NCBI GenBank assembly: GCA_022447165.1 | Contig: JAKVBR010000003.1 | Coordinates: forward strand, 1 to 31,014 | Length of the DNA: 31,014 bases | Direction: 5' to 3' | Source of the DNA: Phycisphaerales bacterium | GTDB taxonomy: Bacteria > Planctomycetota > Phycisphaerae > Phycisphaerales > SM1A02 | Part shown: piece by piece, positions 23,336 to 30,985 of the stretch | Numbering within the stretch: the first letter of the stretch is position 1 | Layout: each line of letters opens with the position of its first letter | Program-made: the position numbers and the translations under genes | Notes under the pieces: model-generated | What the model was told of the DNA's origin: nothing | The model's input: the letters and a program-made list of their open reading frames with translations, nothing else | The model's database searches: none

Positions 23336-25366
23336 ATGATTGAACTTATGACAGCAGCATTATTCTCATTTCAAGAACCAAACATTCGATCGCAAGATGA
23401 GCGACTTGATTGGTGGCGAAATGAACGGTTTGGCATGTTTATTCACTGGGGCCTCTACGCAGTTCCAGCAGGCGAATGGGCAGACAAAGGAGCTGGGCAT
23501 GCGGAGTGGATTCGGACGACTGCTCAAATCCCTCTTGAAACTTATGACGAGTTTATTCACGAGTTTAATCCAGTTAAGTTTGATGCTGACGAATGGTGTG
23601 CGATGGCAAAAGATGCCGGCATGGGTTACGTCGTCATCACAAGTAAACACCACGATGGTTTTTGTTTGTTTGAGTCCGAGCATACTGATTTCGACATCAT
23701 GAACACCCCATTTCAGCGAGACATCATGAAGGAGCTTGCTGAGGCAGCACCAAAGCATGATGTTAAAATGTGTTGGTATCACTCGATTATGGATTGGCAC
23801 CATCCAGATTACTTGCCTCGAAGAGGATGGGAAGAAGACCGTTCAAGCGAAGGTGCTGATATGGACAGGTTCCGCGAGTACCTTCATGCCCAAGTTGAAG
23901 AATTATTAACGAACTATGGGCCAATTGGCATCATGTGGTTTGATGGTGAATGGGAATCGACATGGAGGGGTGAATATGGCAAGAAGTTGTATGAACTCTG
24001 CCGTGAAGTACAACCAAATGTCATCGTAAACAACCGGCTTGGCGCACGTGGTGGTATGGCAGGATTAACGGGCATGGATGGATATGCTGGTGGTTATGCG
24101 GGTGATTACGCAACGCCAGAACAAGAGATTCCAGACGCAGTTGAAAAAGGGCTCGACTGGGAAACGTGCATGACGATGAATGATAGGTGGGGCTACAACG
24201 CCGTCGATAAGAACTTTAAATCAACAACGGATTTGCTTCAGAAACTTTCTGACATTGTGTCTAAGAACGGCAACTTTCTACTTAATGTCGGTCCCAAAGC
24301 AGATGGCACTTTTCCAGATGAATCCATTCAGCGGCTCTCTGAGATCGGTGACTGGATGGATGTCAACGGTGAAGCGATTAAGGGCACAATTGGTTCGCCA
24401 TTTAAAGATTTAGAATGGGGTAGGGCGACGCAAAAGTTTAATGGTGATGACACGACGCTCTATTTGCACGTGTTTGACTGGCCAGAGGATGGAACACTTG
24501 AGGTTTCAGGGCTTAGTGGCAATATCACAAGTGCAAGAGTACTAGGCATTGATGGCTCTGTTGAGTTTAAGCAGAACGAAGGCGAAGTTGTTGTCCAAGT
24601 TCCTTCAGAAAAACCAAACGAACACATTGGTGTCGTTGCAGTCGAGTTTAAGGCGAAGCCAGTTGTCTATGAAGAACCAACAATTACATCCCAAACGACT
24701 CAGTTCGTTCATGAAGCAATAGTCAACATGAGCGTTGGTTCGCCTGACATCGAGATTCGATTTGCAATCATTAACAATCACAATACATCTGAACTCATCG
24801 TGCCAAATGAACGGTATACAGAACCGCTTGTTATTGATGAGTCATGCACAGTGATTGCACAAAGTTACTTTGAAGGCAAGCCAGTGTTCAAAGCAGCGTC
24901 ACTGAAACTTGAAAAAGTCACGCCAAAGCAAGCAACCCAAGTATCACTCGTGATTGAAGGCGCACTCAAAATGAGTGTCTATAGCGGTGACTGGGATGAG
25001 ATGCCAAACTTTGACACGATGAAGGCAGACGCGGTTGAATATGTTGGTGCGATTTCGCCAAAGCCAGAGGCGGAGCTGCAGGGTCGCTTATTTGAGGGCT
25101 ACATCAAAGTTGACAAAGACGACATGTATATTTTTGCACTGACTAGTGATGACGGATCAAATTTATATGTGCATGATGAACTCATTATTGATAATGATGG
25201 ATTGCATGGCCCGCAGCAAATGAATGGTTCAATCGCCTTGTCTAAGGGCTGGCACCCAATCAGAGTCGAGTGGTTTAACAAAACAGGTGGCGCAACACTC
25301 AACTTGAGAGTTGAAACACTTGGTGGCGAACTGCATGATGTTGATGCATCTATGATTGCTCGCTAG
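23336..25366 (+). CDS. Alpha-L-fucosidase (GH29) with chitobiase-C-like and PA14 domains
   Basis: I chose the ATG at 23336 (676 aa), because the longer frame from a TTG at 23291 runs through the terminator. The GH29 TIM barrel occupies about residues 20-380: DWWRNERFGMFIHWGLYAVP, ITSKHHDGFCLFES and GPIGIMWFDGEWES, where Asp203 in WFDG is the family's catalytic nucleophile; VSKNGNFLLNVGPKADGTFP is also typical. A small beta domain follows (about 385-455), then a chitobiase/hexosaminidase C-terminal-like Ig fold (about 460-540) and a PA14-like domain (about 545-675, GRLFEGYIKVDKDDMYIFAL, SDDGSNLYVHDELIID), which commonly binds glycans. The enzyme hydrolyses terminal alpha-L-fucose by retention. 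The N-terminus is a weak, short signal, so export is likely but not certain. Confidence 0.93.
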   Translation: MIELMTAALFSFQEPNIRSQDERLDWWRNERFGMFIHWGLYAVPAGEWADKGAGHAEWIRTTAQIPLETYDEFIHEFNPVKFDADEWCAMAKDAGMGYVVITSKHHDGFCLFESEHTDFDIMNTPFQRDIMKELAEAAPKHDVKMCWYHSIMDWHHPDYLPRRGWEEDRSSEGADMDRFREYLHAQVEELLTNYGPIGIMWFDGEWESTWRGEYGKKLYELCREVQPNVIVNNRLGARGGMAGLTGMDGYAGGYAGDYATPEQEIPDAVEKGLDWETCMTMNDRWGYNAVDKNFKSTTDLLQKLSDIVSKNGNFLLNVGPKADGTFPDESIQRLSEIGDWMDVNGEAIKGTIGSPFKDLEWGRATQKFNGDDTTLYLHVFDWPEDGTLEVSGLSGNITSARVLGIDGSVEFKQNEGEVVVQVPSEKPNEHIGVVAVEFKAKPVVYEEPTITSQTTQFVHEAIVNMSVGSPDIEIRFAIINNHNTSELIVPNERYTEPLVIDESCTVIAQSYFEGKPVFKAASLKLEKVTPKQATQVSLVIEGALKMSVYSGDWDEMPNFDTMKADAVEYVGAISPKPEAELQGRLFEGYIKVDKDDMYIFALTSDDGSNLYVHDELIIDNDGLHGPQQMNGSIALSKGWHPIRVEWFNKTGGATLNLRVETLGGELHDVDASMIAR

Positions 25367-25368
25367 AG

Positions 25369-26070
25369 ATGAAACCGCTTCTTTCGTTCATCATTCCTGC
25401 TTGGAATGAAGAAGATTACATGGCTGCTACGATTGAATCGATTCAGCACGCAGCAAAAGAATATGCACACGAAATCATCGTGGTCAATGACAACTCGGAT
25501 GATGAGACTGCGGCAATTGCTCGCGGTTTAGGTGTAACCGTAATCGACGTGAATCACAGGCACATTGCTGCAACACGCAATAGTGGTGCTGCGATTGCAA
25601 AGGGGAAGCATCTCGTCTTTGTTGATGCTGACACCATCGTGTATGAGTCAGTTGTCGATGAAATGGTTGAAGTGTTAGGAACGGGTTTTGTCGCAGGATC
25701 AAGTTTTCCAACATTTGATGGCAAGTTACCATTCATTGCCAAAGTTTTAACACCGTTTGTCAGGTATACGTTCTTGTTGCTACGACTTGGAGCAGGGGCA
25801 TTCATTTTCTGCACTAGAGACGCGTTTGAACATGTTGGCGGTTTTCCAGAGAAGTTCTTTGCAGCCGAAGAAGTACATCTTTCGCATACGCTCCATAAGC
25901 AGGGCAAATTTAAAACACTTAAAGCGCGTGTGTTAACTTCAGGCCGTAAATTCAGAACACATTCCTCTATACATATTTTAATGACATTATTTTTGGTAGC
26001 CATCCCAGGCATCAGAAGGATTAAGCAGAGAAAATCACTTTGGTACGGTGATCGAAGAAGAGAGTTTTAG
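25369..26070 (+). CDS. Family 2 glycosyltransferase
   Basis: The protein has 233 aa. The GT-A fold signatures are clear: MKPLLSFIIPAWNEEDYMAA at the N-terminus, EIIVVNDNSDDETAAIA (nucleotide-sugar binding Asp) and VDADT at 85-89 giving the DxD metal site. FPEKFFAAEEVHLSHTLHKQ (ED-like acceptor-side motif, here EE) follows near residue 165. A hydrophobic stretch near 205-220 may bind the membrane. It starts 2 bp after the fucosidase stop and is surely co-transcribed with it. Transfer of a sugar to a lipid or glycan acceptor is the family role; neither donor nor acceptor can be read here. Pairing a transferase with a fucosidase is not an obvious catabolic arrangement. Confidence 0.92.
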   Translation: MKPLLSFIIPAWNEEDYMAATIESIQHAAKEYAHEIIVVNDNSDDETAAIARGLGVTVIDVNHRHIAATRNSGAAIAKGKHLVFVDADTIVYESVVDEMVEVLGTGFVAGSSFPTFDGKLPFIAKVLTPFVRYTFLLLRLGAGAFIFCTRDAFEHVGGFPEKFFAAEEVHLSHTLHKQGKFKTLKARVLTSGRKFRTHSSIHILMTLFLVAIPGIRRIKQRKSLWYGDRRREF

Positions 26071-26377
26071 CTCGATTTAAGATTGATGATCATTACTTGC
26101 AAATTTCAAAAGTAAAGCCAATGTGAACGCATTCTTTTTAAATCATTTATCAAGTTTTTTATATCGGTATGGAATCGTGTAATTGTCACTAATGATTCCC
26201 TTCTCTTTAAGATGGTTAATTAATCCTCTGAATTGTATTGTTAGACTTAAAGATCAATTCAAAGCCGAAACTCCACAAAATAAGCCAATGATTGCTAATA
26301 AATCCATTTTATTTTTCCTTTAAAACTAATTTAGTCATTTTGCAATTTTTGCACGCAAAGTGCCAACGATGTAAAAA
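26071..26377. other. AT-rich convergent intergenic region (307 bp)
   Basis: This gap lies between the 3' ends of the glycosyltransferase (plus) and the hydrolase (minus) and is clearly more AT-rich than its neighbours. The only gene-like content is the small interrupted minus-strand frame at 26143-26307, plus a TTGGCA hexamer (26366-26361, minus) that could serve as its -35 box beside a TTTGC/GCAAA inverted repeat. I see no strong terminator. Confidence 0.6.
26143..26307 (-). pseudogene. Tiny AT-rich gene with good RBS, interrupted by an in-frame TGA
   Basis: From the ATG at 26307 the frame reads MDLLAIIGLFCGVSALN, a TGA (26256-26254), and then 36 further codons beginning SLSLTIQFRGLINHLKEKGI and ending IPYRYKKLDK before TGA at 26145-26143. 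The start has AAAGGA about 7 nt upstream. Both halves look like protein: a hydrophobic leader or anchor, then an amphipathic basic tail with a plausible RGLINHLKEKGIIS helix. A single TGG/CGA/GGA to TGA change would explain the break; stop read-through is the alternative. I do not recognise the family. Confidence 0.45.
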
Positions 26378-27574
26378 TTATTGTTGTAATTTGTATTTAA
26401 TCCAGTCAACAATTTTATGAGCATGATTATGAAAGGTAGCAAAAAGTCCTAAATGACCACTTGGGTATACCCATCGTTCAGTCCGGCCAGATTGTTCCCA
26501 CAATAAATCACCATTCTCAGCAGGAACGATTTTGTCCCACTTCGCATGAAGGAGCAGCGTTTTCTTGTGAGGCAATAATGCGCTTAAGTGATATGGGTCC
26601 CGAGAAAAATGAGTTATATATTGATCATTTAATGTGCGTCTTTGTTCATGAGTCAAGAACACTCCGTCAACAACAAAATCCCAATTTGTCACAGCACCTT
26701 CTTGAACAATCTCTGCCATGTTCGCGCCACCTGCGATAAGGACGACGCACTCTGGCTTCACCGGAAGTGCTTCATAAATTGCAGGCGTGTTTAATGCTCC
26801 GGCACTAATCCCAATGAGTACAAATTGATTGCTATCCGTGATGTTTAACTTCGATTGAATTGCTTTTGCAGTACTCATGAGTTGGCAATACTTGTGATTG
26901 AACAAATCAATGAGCGATTCAGGCGTTCCTTCGATTGGGATGTTCTGTCCGATGTCTGGCGTTGTGATCACTGAAAAGAGATACGCAACTGTCCAACCAT
27001 CTTCAAGCAGGGCGTTGCCTAATTGCCTTGATGCATATTGCATGCCTCCAATGCCGCAAACGACAAACGCAACGCCTTTATGTTGCACGCTTAAATCTTG
27101 GTGGATTCGATAGGCAATCGCACCATCGGGGTTAAGGTTGATATTCCCAATTTCGTTAAGCTGAAAGTCGCTCAGTGGAACAGGATTGGTTCCGTTCCAA
27201 TTGAGCCAGACGCCGAGTGTTTCCTGAAACCCTTTCATTGGCTCATACATAATTTCAAATTGAGCACCATCTTCACCCGTTGTGAGCACGACATCTTGAA
27301 TGGTCTTTTTACTGTGTGTTCCTCTTGCAATTCCATCATCCCAATCGAGTTGAAGGAGGATGTCATCTTTGACTTCTTCAATTGGTGTTTGAACTTGGAT
27401 ATTGATTTCGTGCAATCCTTCAAGCATTGTTGTTTCAGAAGGTTGCAATGTATGCCAGTCGCAGGGCTGTAACGCTGAGACATCAATTGGTCGCTGCTCA
27501 ATCGTTGTGTTGGGATAATACTTTTCAACAGAACAACTCGAACAAAGCAGAATCAGCATGTAGTAGGGTTTCAT
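26378..27574 (-). CDS. Exported alpha/beta hydrolase-like lipoprotein (DUF3530-like)
   Basis: I chose the ATG at 27574 (398 aa); the open frame extends upstream to 27949 but there overlaps the deaminase gene and is not protein-like. MKPYYMLILLCSSC is a short lipoprotein signal (lipobox CSSC, atypical). Residues about 40-160 form a beta-rich domain; from about 165 an alpha/beta hydrolase begins, with GVAFVVCGIGGMQYASRQLG and nucleophile elbow GISAGA (FVLIGISAGALNTPAIYEAL). An acidic residue follows in LLLHAKWDKIVPAENGD, and the candidate catalytic His is in YPSGHLGLF near the end. The Ser-Asp-His set is therefore visible. It resembles periplasmic hydrolases of the DUF3530 type, an uncertain assignment, and has no partner gene on its own strand. 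Confidence 0.8.
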   Translation of the reverse strand: MKPYYMLILLCSSCSVEKYYPNTTIEQRPIDVSALQPCDWHTLQPSETTMLEGLHEINIQVQTPIEEVKDDILLQLDWDDGIARGTHSKKTIQDVVLTTGEDGAQFEIMYEPMKGFQETLGVWLNWNGTNPVPLSDFQLNEIGNINLNPDGAIAYRIHQDLSVQHKGVAFVVCGIGGMQYASRQLGNALLEDGWTVAYLFSVITTPDIGQNIPIEGTPESLIDLFNHKYCQLMSTAKAIQSKLNITDSNQFVLIGISAGALNTPAIYEALPVKPECVVLIAGGANMAEIVQEGAVTNWDFVVDGVFLTHEQRRTLNDQYITHFSRDPYHLSALLPHKKTLLLHAKWDKIVPAENGDLLWEQSGRTERWVYPSGHLGLFATFHNHAHKIVDWIKYKLQQ

Positions 27575-27607
27575 ACTATTGAACATCATAAGTGTTACCA
27601 TGAACAT

Positions 27608-28087
27608 ATGCGAAGTCATGAGGACTTTATGCGAAGGGCAATCGAACTTGCTCAAGAAACAGCGCTTGTTGAGCAAGCAGGTGGCCCATTTGGATGCGTC
27701 ATTGTGAAAGATGGCGAAGTTGTTGCCGAGGGTGCAAATCGCGTGATTGCAGATGGCGATCCAACGAGTCATGGAGAGATGAACGCCATTCGCAGTGCGT
27801 GTCAGAAACTTGGCACGCATGATTTGACAGGATGCACACTTTACACAAGTGGTGAACCATGCCCGATGTGTTATGCCGCTTGCTGTTGGGCACACATTGA
27901 TGGCATTTACTACGCTTCGACTTGCGCTGATGCAAGCGAGTACGGTCAATTCGACGACAGTAAGATTGCGTCTTCGCTCAAACTACCTGTGGCCGATCGA
28001 GCATTATCTGCACAAGAGTTGCTCAGAGACGAGATGCTTGAGATTTGGAAAGTGTTTAAGCAGGATGGCGAGCGTGCTCAATACTAG
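27608..28087 (+). CDS. guaD: Guanine deaminase-like nucleoside deaminase
   Basis: The protein has 159 aa and shows the cytidine/deoxycytidylate deaminase fold: SHGEMNAI gives His55 and the proton-shuttle Glu57, and GEPCPMC gives Cys85 and Cys88, together the zinc site. EQAGGPFGCVIVKDGEVVAE and the Asp-rich C-terminal region (TCADASEYGQFDDSKI) resemble B. subtilis GuaD, which deaminates guanine to xanthine, more than tRNA adenosine deaminase TadA. The start aligns with the GuaD N-terminus (MRSHEDFMRRA). It is divergent from the hydrolase gene (33 bp apart) and convergent with the pentapeptide gene; its TAG stop overlaps that gene's stop within the palindrome CTAG. Confidence 0.88.
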   Translation: MRSHEDFMRRAIELAQETALVEQAGGPFGCVIVKDGEVVAEGANRVIADGDPTSHGEMNAIRSACQKLGTHDLTGCTLYTSGEPCPMCYAACCWAHIDGIYYASTCADASEYGQFDDSKIASSLKLPVADRALSAQELLRDEMLEIWKVFKQDGERAQY

Positions 28088-28656
28088 GACCGTCTTAGGC
28101 GTGTAGTTGCTATGACGGGAATGAGCCAAAGTGCTGCTGGAGCAGGGATTTCCATATACATCATGGCGTAATCTTCAGGATACATACCCTCTGGGAAAAC
28201 CGTTTCGTCGTTGTACCGTGCGGTGAGCCACTGGGCATGCTCCCAATTTTGAATACCGCTCAAGTTTGCACTTGTGATATCAACATGAAACAAGTTTGCA
28301 CCGTAAACATCGGCTTCCATGAGAAACGCACCGTGAAATATCGTAAATGCGAGGTCTGCATTTCGCAAATCTGCTCCAAAGAGCGAAGCGTGCGATAAAT
28401 CACTCATTGAGAGGTTTGCACCAGCAAGTTTGCTGAACATCAAGTTCACGCCGCGTAGCGAGGCAGTGTGCAGATTAGCATCAGGCAAGTCAGCCCACCA
28501 CAATACTGCGCCATTGAGGTTGATGAAGGGCTCAGGAACAGCATCACTAAGCCACAGTGAGCCATCACCATCACCGTCAACCCACTGCACAATCTCACCG
28601 CGCGCTGTTGATGCAACGAACAATAGGGAAGCAATTAGTGAAATCCATCTCACCAC
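28084..28656 (-). CDS. Secreted pentapeptide-repeat protein with PEP-like C-terminal tail
   Basis: The protein has 190 aa. A signal peptide (MVRWISLIASLLFVASTARG, cleavage about residue 20) precedes a region with about 10 A(N/D)LxxA-type pentapeptide repeats (about 50-140): ANLHTASLRGVNLMFSKLAG, ANLSMSDLSHASLFGADLRN, ANLFHVDITSANLSG. Such repeats build a right-handed quadrilateral beta-helix. The C-terminus EIPAPAALWLIPVIATTRLR followed by RS has the layout of a PEP-CTERM-like sorting tail (PAPxA, hydrophobic helix, basic end) but is more divergent than the tail at 23192-23254. It is probably anchored and processed by the same sorting machinery. Function unknown. Confidence 0.8.
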   Translation of the reverse strand: MVRWISLIASLLFVASTARGEIVQWVDGDGDGSLWLSDAVPEPFINLNGAVLWWADLPDANLHTASLRGVNLMFSKLAGANLSMSDLSHASLFGADLRNADLAFTIFHGAFLMEADVYGANLFHVDITSANLSGIQNWEHAQWLTARYNDETVFPEGMYPEDYAMMYMEIPAPAALWLIPVIATTRLRRS

Positions 28657-28710
28657 GATGGTGTATCGTGAAAATACCCTTCATCGCTGTATGTTTTTCA
28701 AAATGTCAAA

Positions 28711-30048
28711 CTAGATAATTTGGAGTGTCGGCATTGCGATTGTAGAGTCAGGATTCACTTCGGTTACTTTGGCAGAAACGATGGTTCCCTTCGCATCACT
28801 TGTTTTTAGCGTGATTTCTGCATAGTGCTCACATCGTCCCTTCCATAATCCGCCACCTAAGTCCTGCTCAAGCATGACTTCAACTTGTTTTCCAAGCATA
28901 CGGGTTCGATATGAAAGTGAAAGCGTTTCATCGAGTTCTAGCAGTTTATTGACTCGTTCTCTGACAACTGGAGATGGCAGCTGTTTCCAACGCGCTGCGG
29001 CAGTTCCGGTTCGTATTGAATAAGGGAAGACGTGCATGTGGAGGAATCCGACTTCTTTTGCAACGTTAAGCGTTTGTGCAAAATCGTCATCTGTTTCAGT
29101 GGGAAAGCCGCAGATGATGTCAGTTGTGATTGCAGGGGGCAGTCCATCAAACGAGAGCCGCTCCTTCGTCATGGCAACCATTTCGATGTAATCTTCTATG
29201 CCGTATTGACGATTCATTTTTCGCAACACTTGGTCGCTTCCAGATTGCAGCGGCAAATGGAGGTGCGGGACGACGATGGGTTGATTTGCAACCATCGCAT
29301 CGAGCAGGGGTTCTGTAACATCGCCCGGTTCCATTGAACTGATGCGGAGCCGTTTTAATCCCTTGACTTGCGCAACTGCGTCAAACAAATCTGCAAGATG
29401 TTCAGCATCAGGTGTTTTTTGTTTTCTACGAAGTGCGGTTTCATGGCCAAATGCGCCAATGAAGACGCCAGTAAACACAATTTCTTGATGGCCAAGTTCA
29501 ACTAAACGAGTTGCTTCAACGACAACATCGTCAATCGTTTTTGAGCGAAGCGTCGTTCTGATTTTTGGGATGATGCAAAATGTGCAGTGCGCATCACACC
29601 CATCTTGGATTCTGAGTTCTGCGCGAACATGATTTGCTTTAGTTGTGGGGAGCGTAGCGATTGGTAGTGAGACAGTTTCCGACTTCTTCATGTCATTCAC
29701 TGAGGGCAACTCAAGATATGCATCCACTGCTTGTGCAAAACGCTCAATCATGGGTACATCGCCTTCTTGTTTAACGATGACATCGCCAAGTTCTTGAGCG
29801 ACTTTTGGATCTGTTCCAGTAAAACAGCCCGTCACGAAAACGGCTTTCCCGTTTTTCTTTGCTCTGCGAATTGCGTTTCTAGATTTTGCAGCGGCCTGAC
29901 CTGTGACACTGCACGTGTGCACGACCTCAATATCGGGTTCGACGGAACTCGGGGTAAGCCCTCTTTCTCGTAACACCGATTCCATCTCACGCTGTTCAGC
30001 GTGATTCATCCGGCATCCTAATACTTTGAAGTTAAATGTTTTCTCCAT
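28711..30048 (-). CDS. mtaB: tRNA t6A37 methylthiotransferase (MtaB family)
   Basis: I chose the ATG at 30048 (445 aa); a start at 30069 would add 7 residues. The N-terminal UPF0004 domain has its cluster cysteines at 12 (LGCRMN), 46 (HTCSVTG) and 75 (VTGCF). The radical SAM motif CDAHCTFC gives 151, 155 and 158, followed by IIPKIRTTLRSK. The C-terminal TRAM domain (about 380-445) ends in VSAKVTEVNPDSTIAMPTLQ. The spacing AAAKSRNAIRRAKK after the second cysteine and the overall length favour MtaB, which converts t6A to ms2t6A at position 37 of ANN-decoding tRNAs, over MiaB or RimO. It is divergent from the small membrane protein with under 30 bp between starts. Confidence 0.88.
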   Translation of the reverse strand: MEKTFNFKVLGCRMNHAEQREMESVLRERGLTPSSVEPDIEVVHTCSVTGQAAAKSRNAIRRAKKNGKAVFVTGCFTGTDPKVAQELGDVIVKQEGDVPMIERFAQAVDAYLELPSVNDMKKSETVSLPIATLPTTKANHVRAELRIQDGCDAHCTFCIIPKIRTTLRSKTIDDVVVEATRLVELGHQEIVFTGVFIGAFGHETALRRKQKTPDAEHLADLFDAVAQVKGLKRLRISSMEPGDVTEPLLDAMVANQPIVVPHLHLPLQSGSDQVLRKMNRQYGIEDYIEMVAMTKERLSFDGLPPAITTDIICGFPTETDDDFAQTLNVAKEVGFLHMHVFPYSIRTGTAAARWKQLPSPVVRERVNKLLELDETLSLSYRTRMLGKQVEVMLEQDLGGGLWKGRCEHYAEITLKTSDAKGTIVSAKVTEVNPDSTIAMPTLQII

Positions 30049-30076
30049 GGCGGTGAACAATGGTACCATTCTGTTA

Positions 30077-30268
30077 GTGAAAAGGTATTTAAGGGTGGCA
30101 TCTATTGTTTTTTTCTGTTTTGCAGCAGCTCACATCTTGCGAGTAGCAACAGATTCAAACTTAATCATCGGTTCGTGGAAGGTCCCATATTGGGTGTCTT
30201 ACCTTGCAGCAATCGTTGCGATGTTACTAACAGTAACTGGTTTGAGATATGCACAAAAAGTTGAGTGA
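30077..30268 (+). CDS. Small two-helix membrane protein, unknown function
   Basis: A frame from GTG 30077 gives 63 aa: KRYLRVASIVFFCFAAAHIL as first helix, a loop (RVATDSNLIIGSWKVP), then YWVSYLAAIVAMLLTVTGLR as second helix and a short basic end. Starts at ATG 30047 or 30026 are also open but overlap the mtaB start on the other strand. The last 20 bases overlap the uracil-DNA glycosylase gene. I do not recognise the family; hydrophobicity, the continuous frame and its coupling to the next gene are the only support. Confidence 0.6.
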   Translation: MKRYLRVASIVFFCFAAAHILRVATDSNLIIGSWKVPYWVSYLAAIVAMLLTVTGLRYAQKVE

Positions 30269-30962
30269 GATTTCTAAGCAATTGGCAACAGAAGCCAATC
30301 AACTTTCATTTAGTGCGCCGGTGTCATGCGTGTACAACCCACTTGACTATGCGTGGAAACCCCATGAAGCATTCTTAAAAAAGTATGGTGATGGCGAGGG
30401 AAGAGTGCTACTCATTGGAATGAATCCAGGACCATGGGGCATGGCGCAAACGGGTATTCCATTTGGCGAGGTTGCGGGTGTTCGGGACTTCTTAGGGATT
30501 GAAGAACCCGTACAAAAACCATCGATTGAACATCCGAAGCGTCCAGTGCTTGGGTTCGATTGTCCGCGGAGTGAAGTGAGTGGACGCAGGGTATGGGAAT
30601 GGGCAAGAGAACGGTATGGAACTGCTGAGTCGTTTTTTAGGGAATACTTTCTATTGAATTATTGCCCGCTCTGTTTCATGGAAGAGAGTGGAAAGAATAG
30701 GACACCAGACAAGTTGCCAATTGAAGAGCGAGATAGAGTGTATGCAGTGTGTGATGGTGCGCTACGGTCCTTTGTCAATGTGCTCAATCCATCGAAGGTT
30801 GTTGGGATTGGGGGGTTTGCAAAAAAGCAGGCAATGAAGAGTTTAAATCGCTCAGATGTCGAGACGATTTTGCATCCTAGTCCTGCGAGTCCGATTGCAA
30901 ACCGGGGCTGGGCGCCTCAAATCGAAGCACAACTCACCAAAATGGGCATCAAACTTCCATAG
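30249..30962 (+). CDS. smug1: SMUG1-type uracil-DNA glycosylase
   Basis: The protein has 237 aa. LLIGMNPGPWGMAQTGIPFG (about 55-73) is the signature of the single-strand-selective monofunctional uracil-DNA glycosylase family, followed by EHPKRPVLGFDCPRSEVSGR (about 95-115), which is likewise characteristic. The C-terminal loop LHPSPASPIANRGW contains the conserved His-Pro-Ser of the UDG superfamily. SMUG1 removes uracil and oxidised pyrimidines such as 5-hydroxymethyluracil from DNA. The ATG at 30249 overlaps the preceding small gene by 20 bp; no strong ribosome binding site is seen. A perfect hairpin starts inside its stop codon. Presence in planctomycetes and a few other bacteria is expected from general knowledge. 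Confidence 0.93.
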   Translation: MHKKLSEISKQLATEANQLSFSAPVSCVYNPLDYAWKPHEAFLKKYGDGEGRVLLIGMNPGPWGMAQTGIPFGEVAGVRDFLGIEEPVQKPSIEHPKRPVLGFDCPRSEVSGRRVWEWARERYGTAESFFREYFLLNYCPLCFMEESGKNRTPDKLPIEERDRVYAVCDGALRSFVNVLNPSKVVGIGGFAKKQAMKSLNRSDVETILHPSPASPIANRGWAPQIEAQLTKMGIKLP

Positions 30963-30985
30963 GGTCTGGTACGGGACCAGACCCT
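30961..30985 (+). terminator. Perfect 10-bp hairpin after SMUG1 gene (no T-run)
   Basis: AGGGTCTGGT, loop ACGGG, ACCAGACCCT. The stem starts inside the TAG stop codon. Without a following T-run on either strand it is not a classical intrinsic terminator; it may protect the mRNA 3' end, act as a pause site, or belong to a repeat family. Confidence 0.5.

Noticed and set aside
26143..26307. Selenocysteine insertion at the internal TGA
   Set aside because: Only a weak 6-bp inverted repeat (GAATTG/CAATTC) flanks the TGA; no compact bacterial SECIS-like stem is seen downstream and the family is unknown.
27575..27949. Long upstream extension of the hydrolase frame
   Set aside because: It is antisense to the deaminase gene, has an amino-acid composition unlike a real protein, and the lipoprotein signal starts at 27574.
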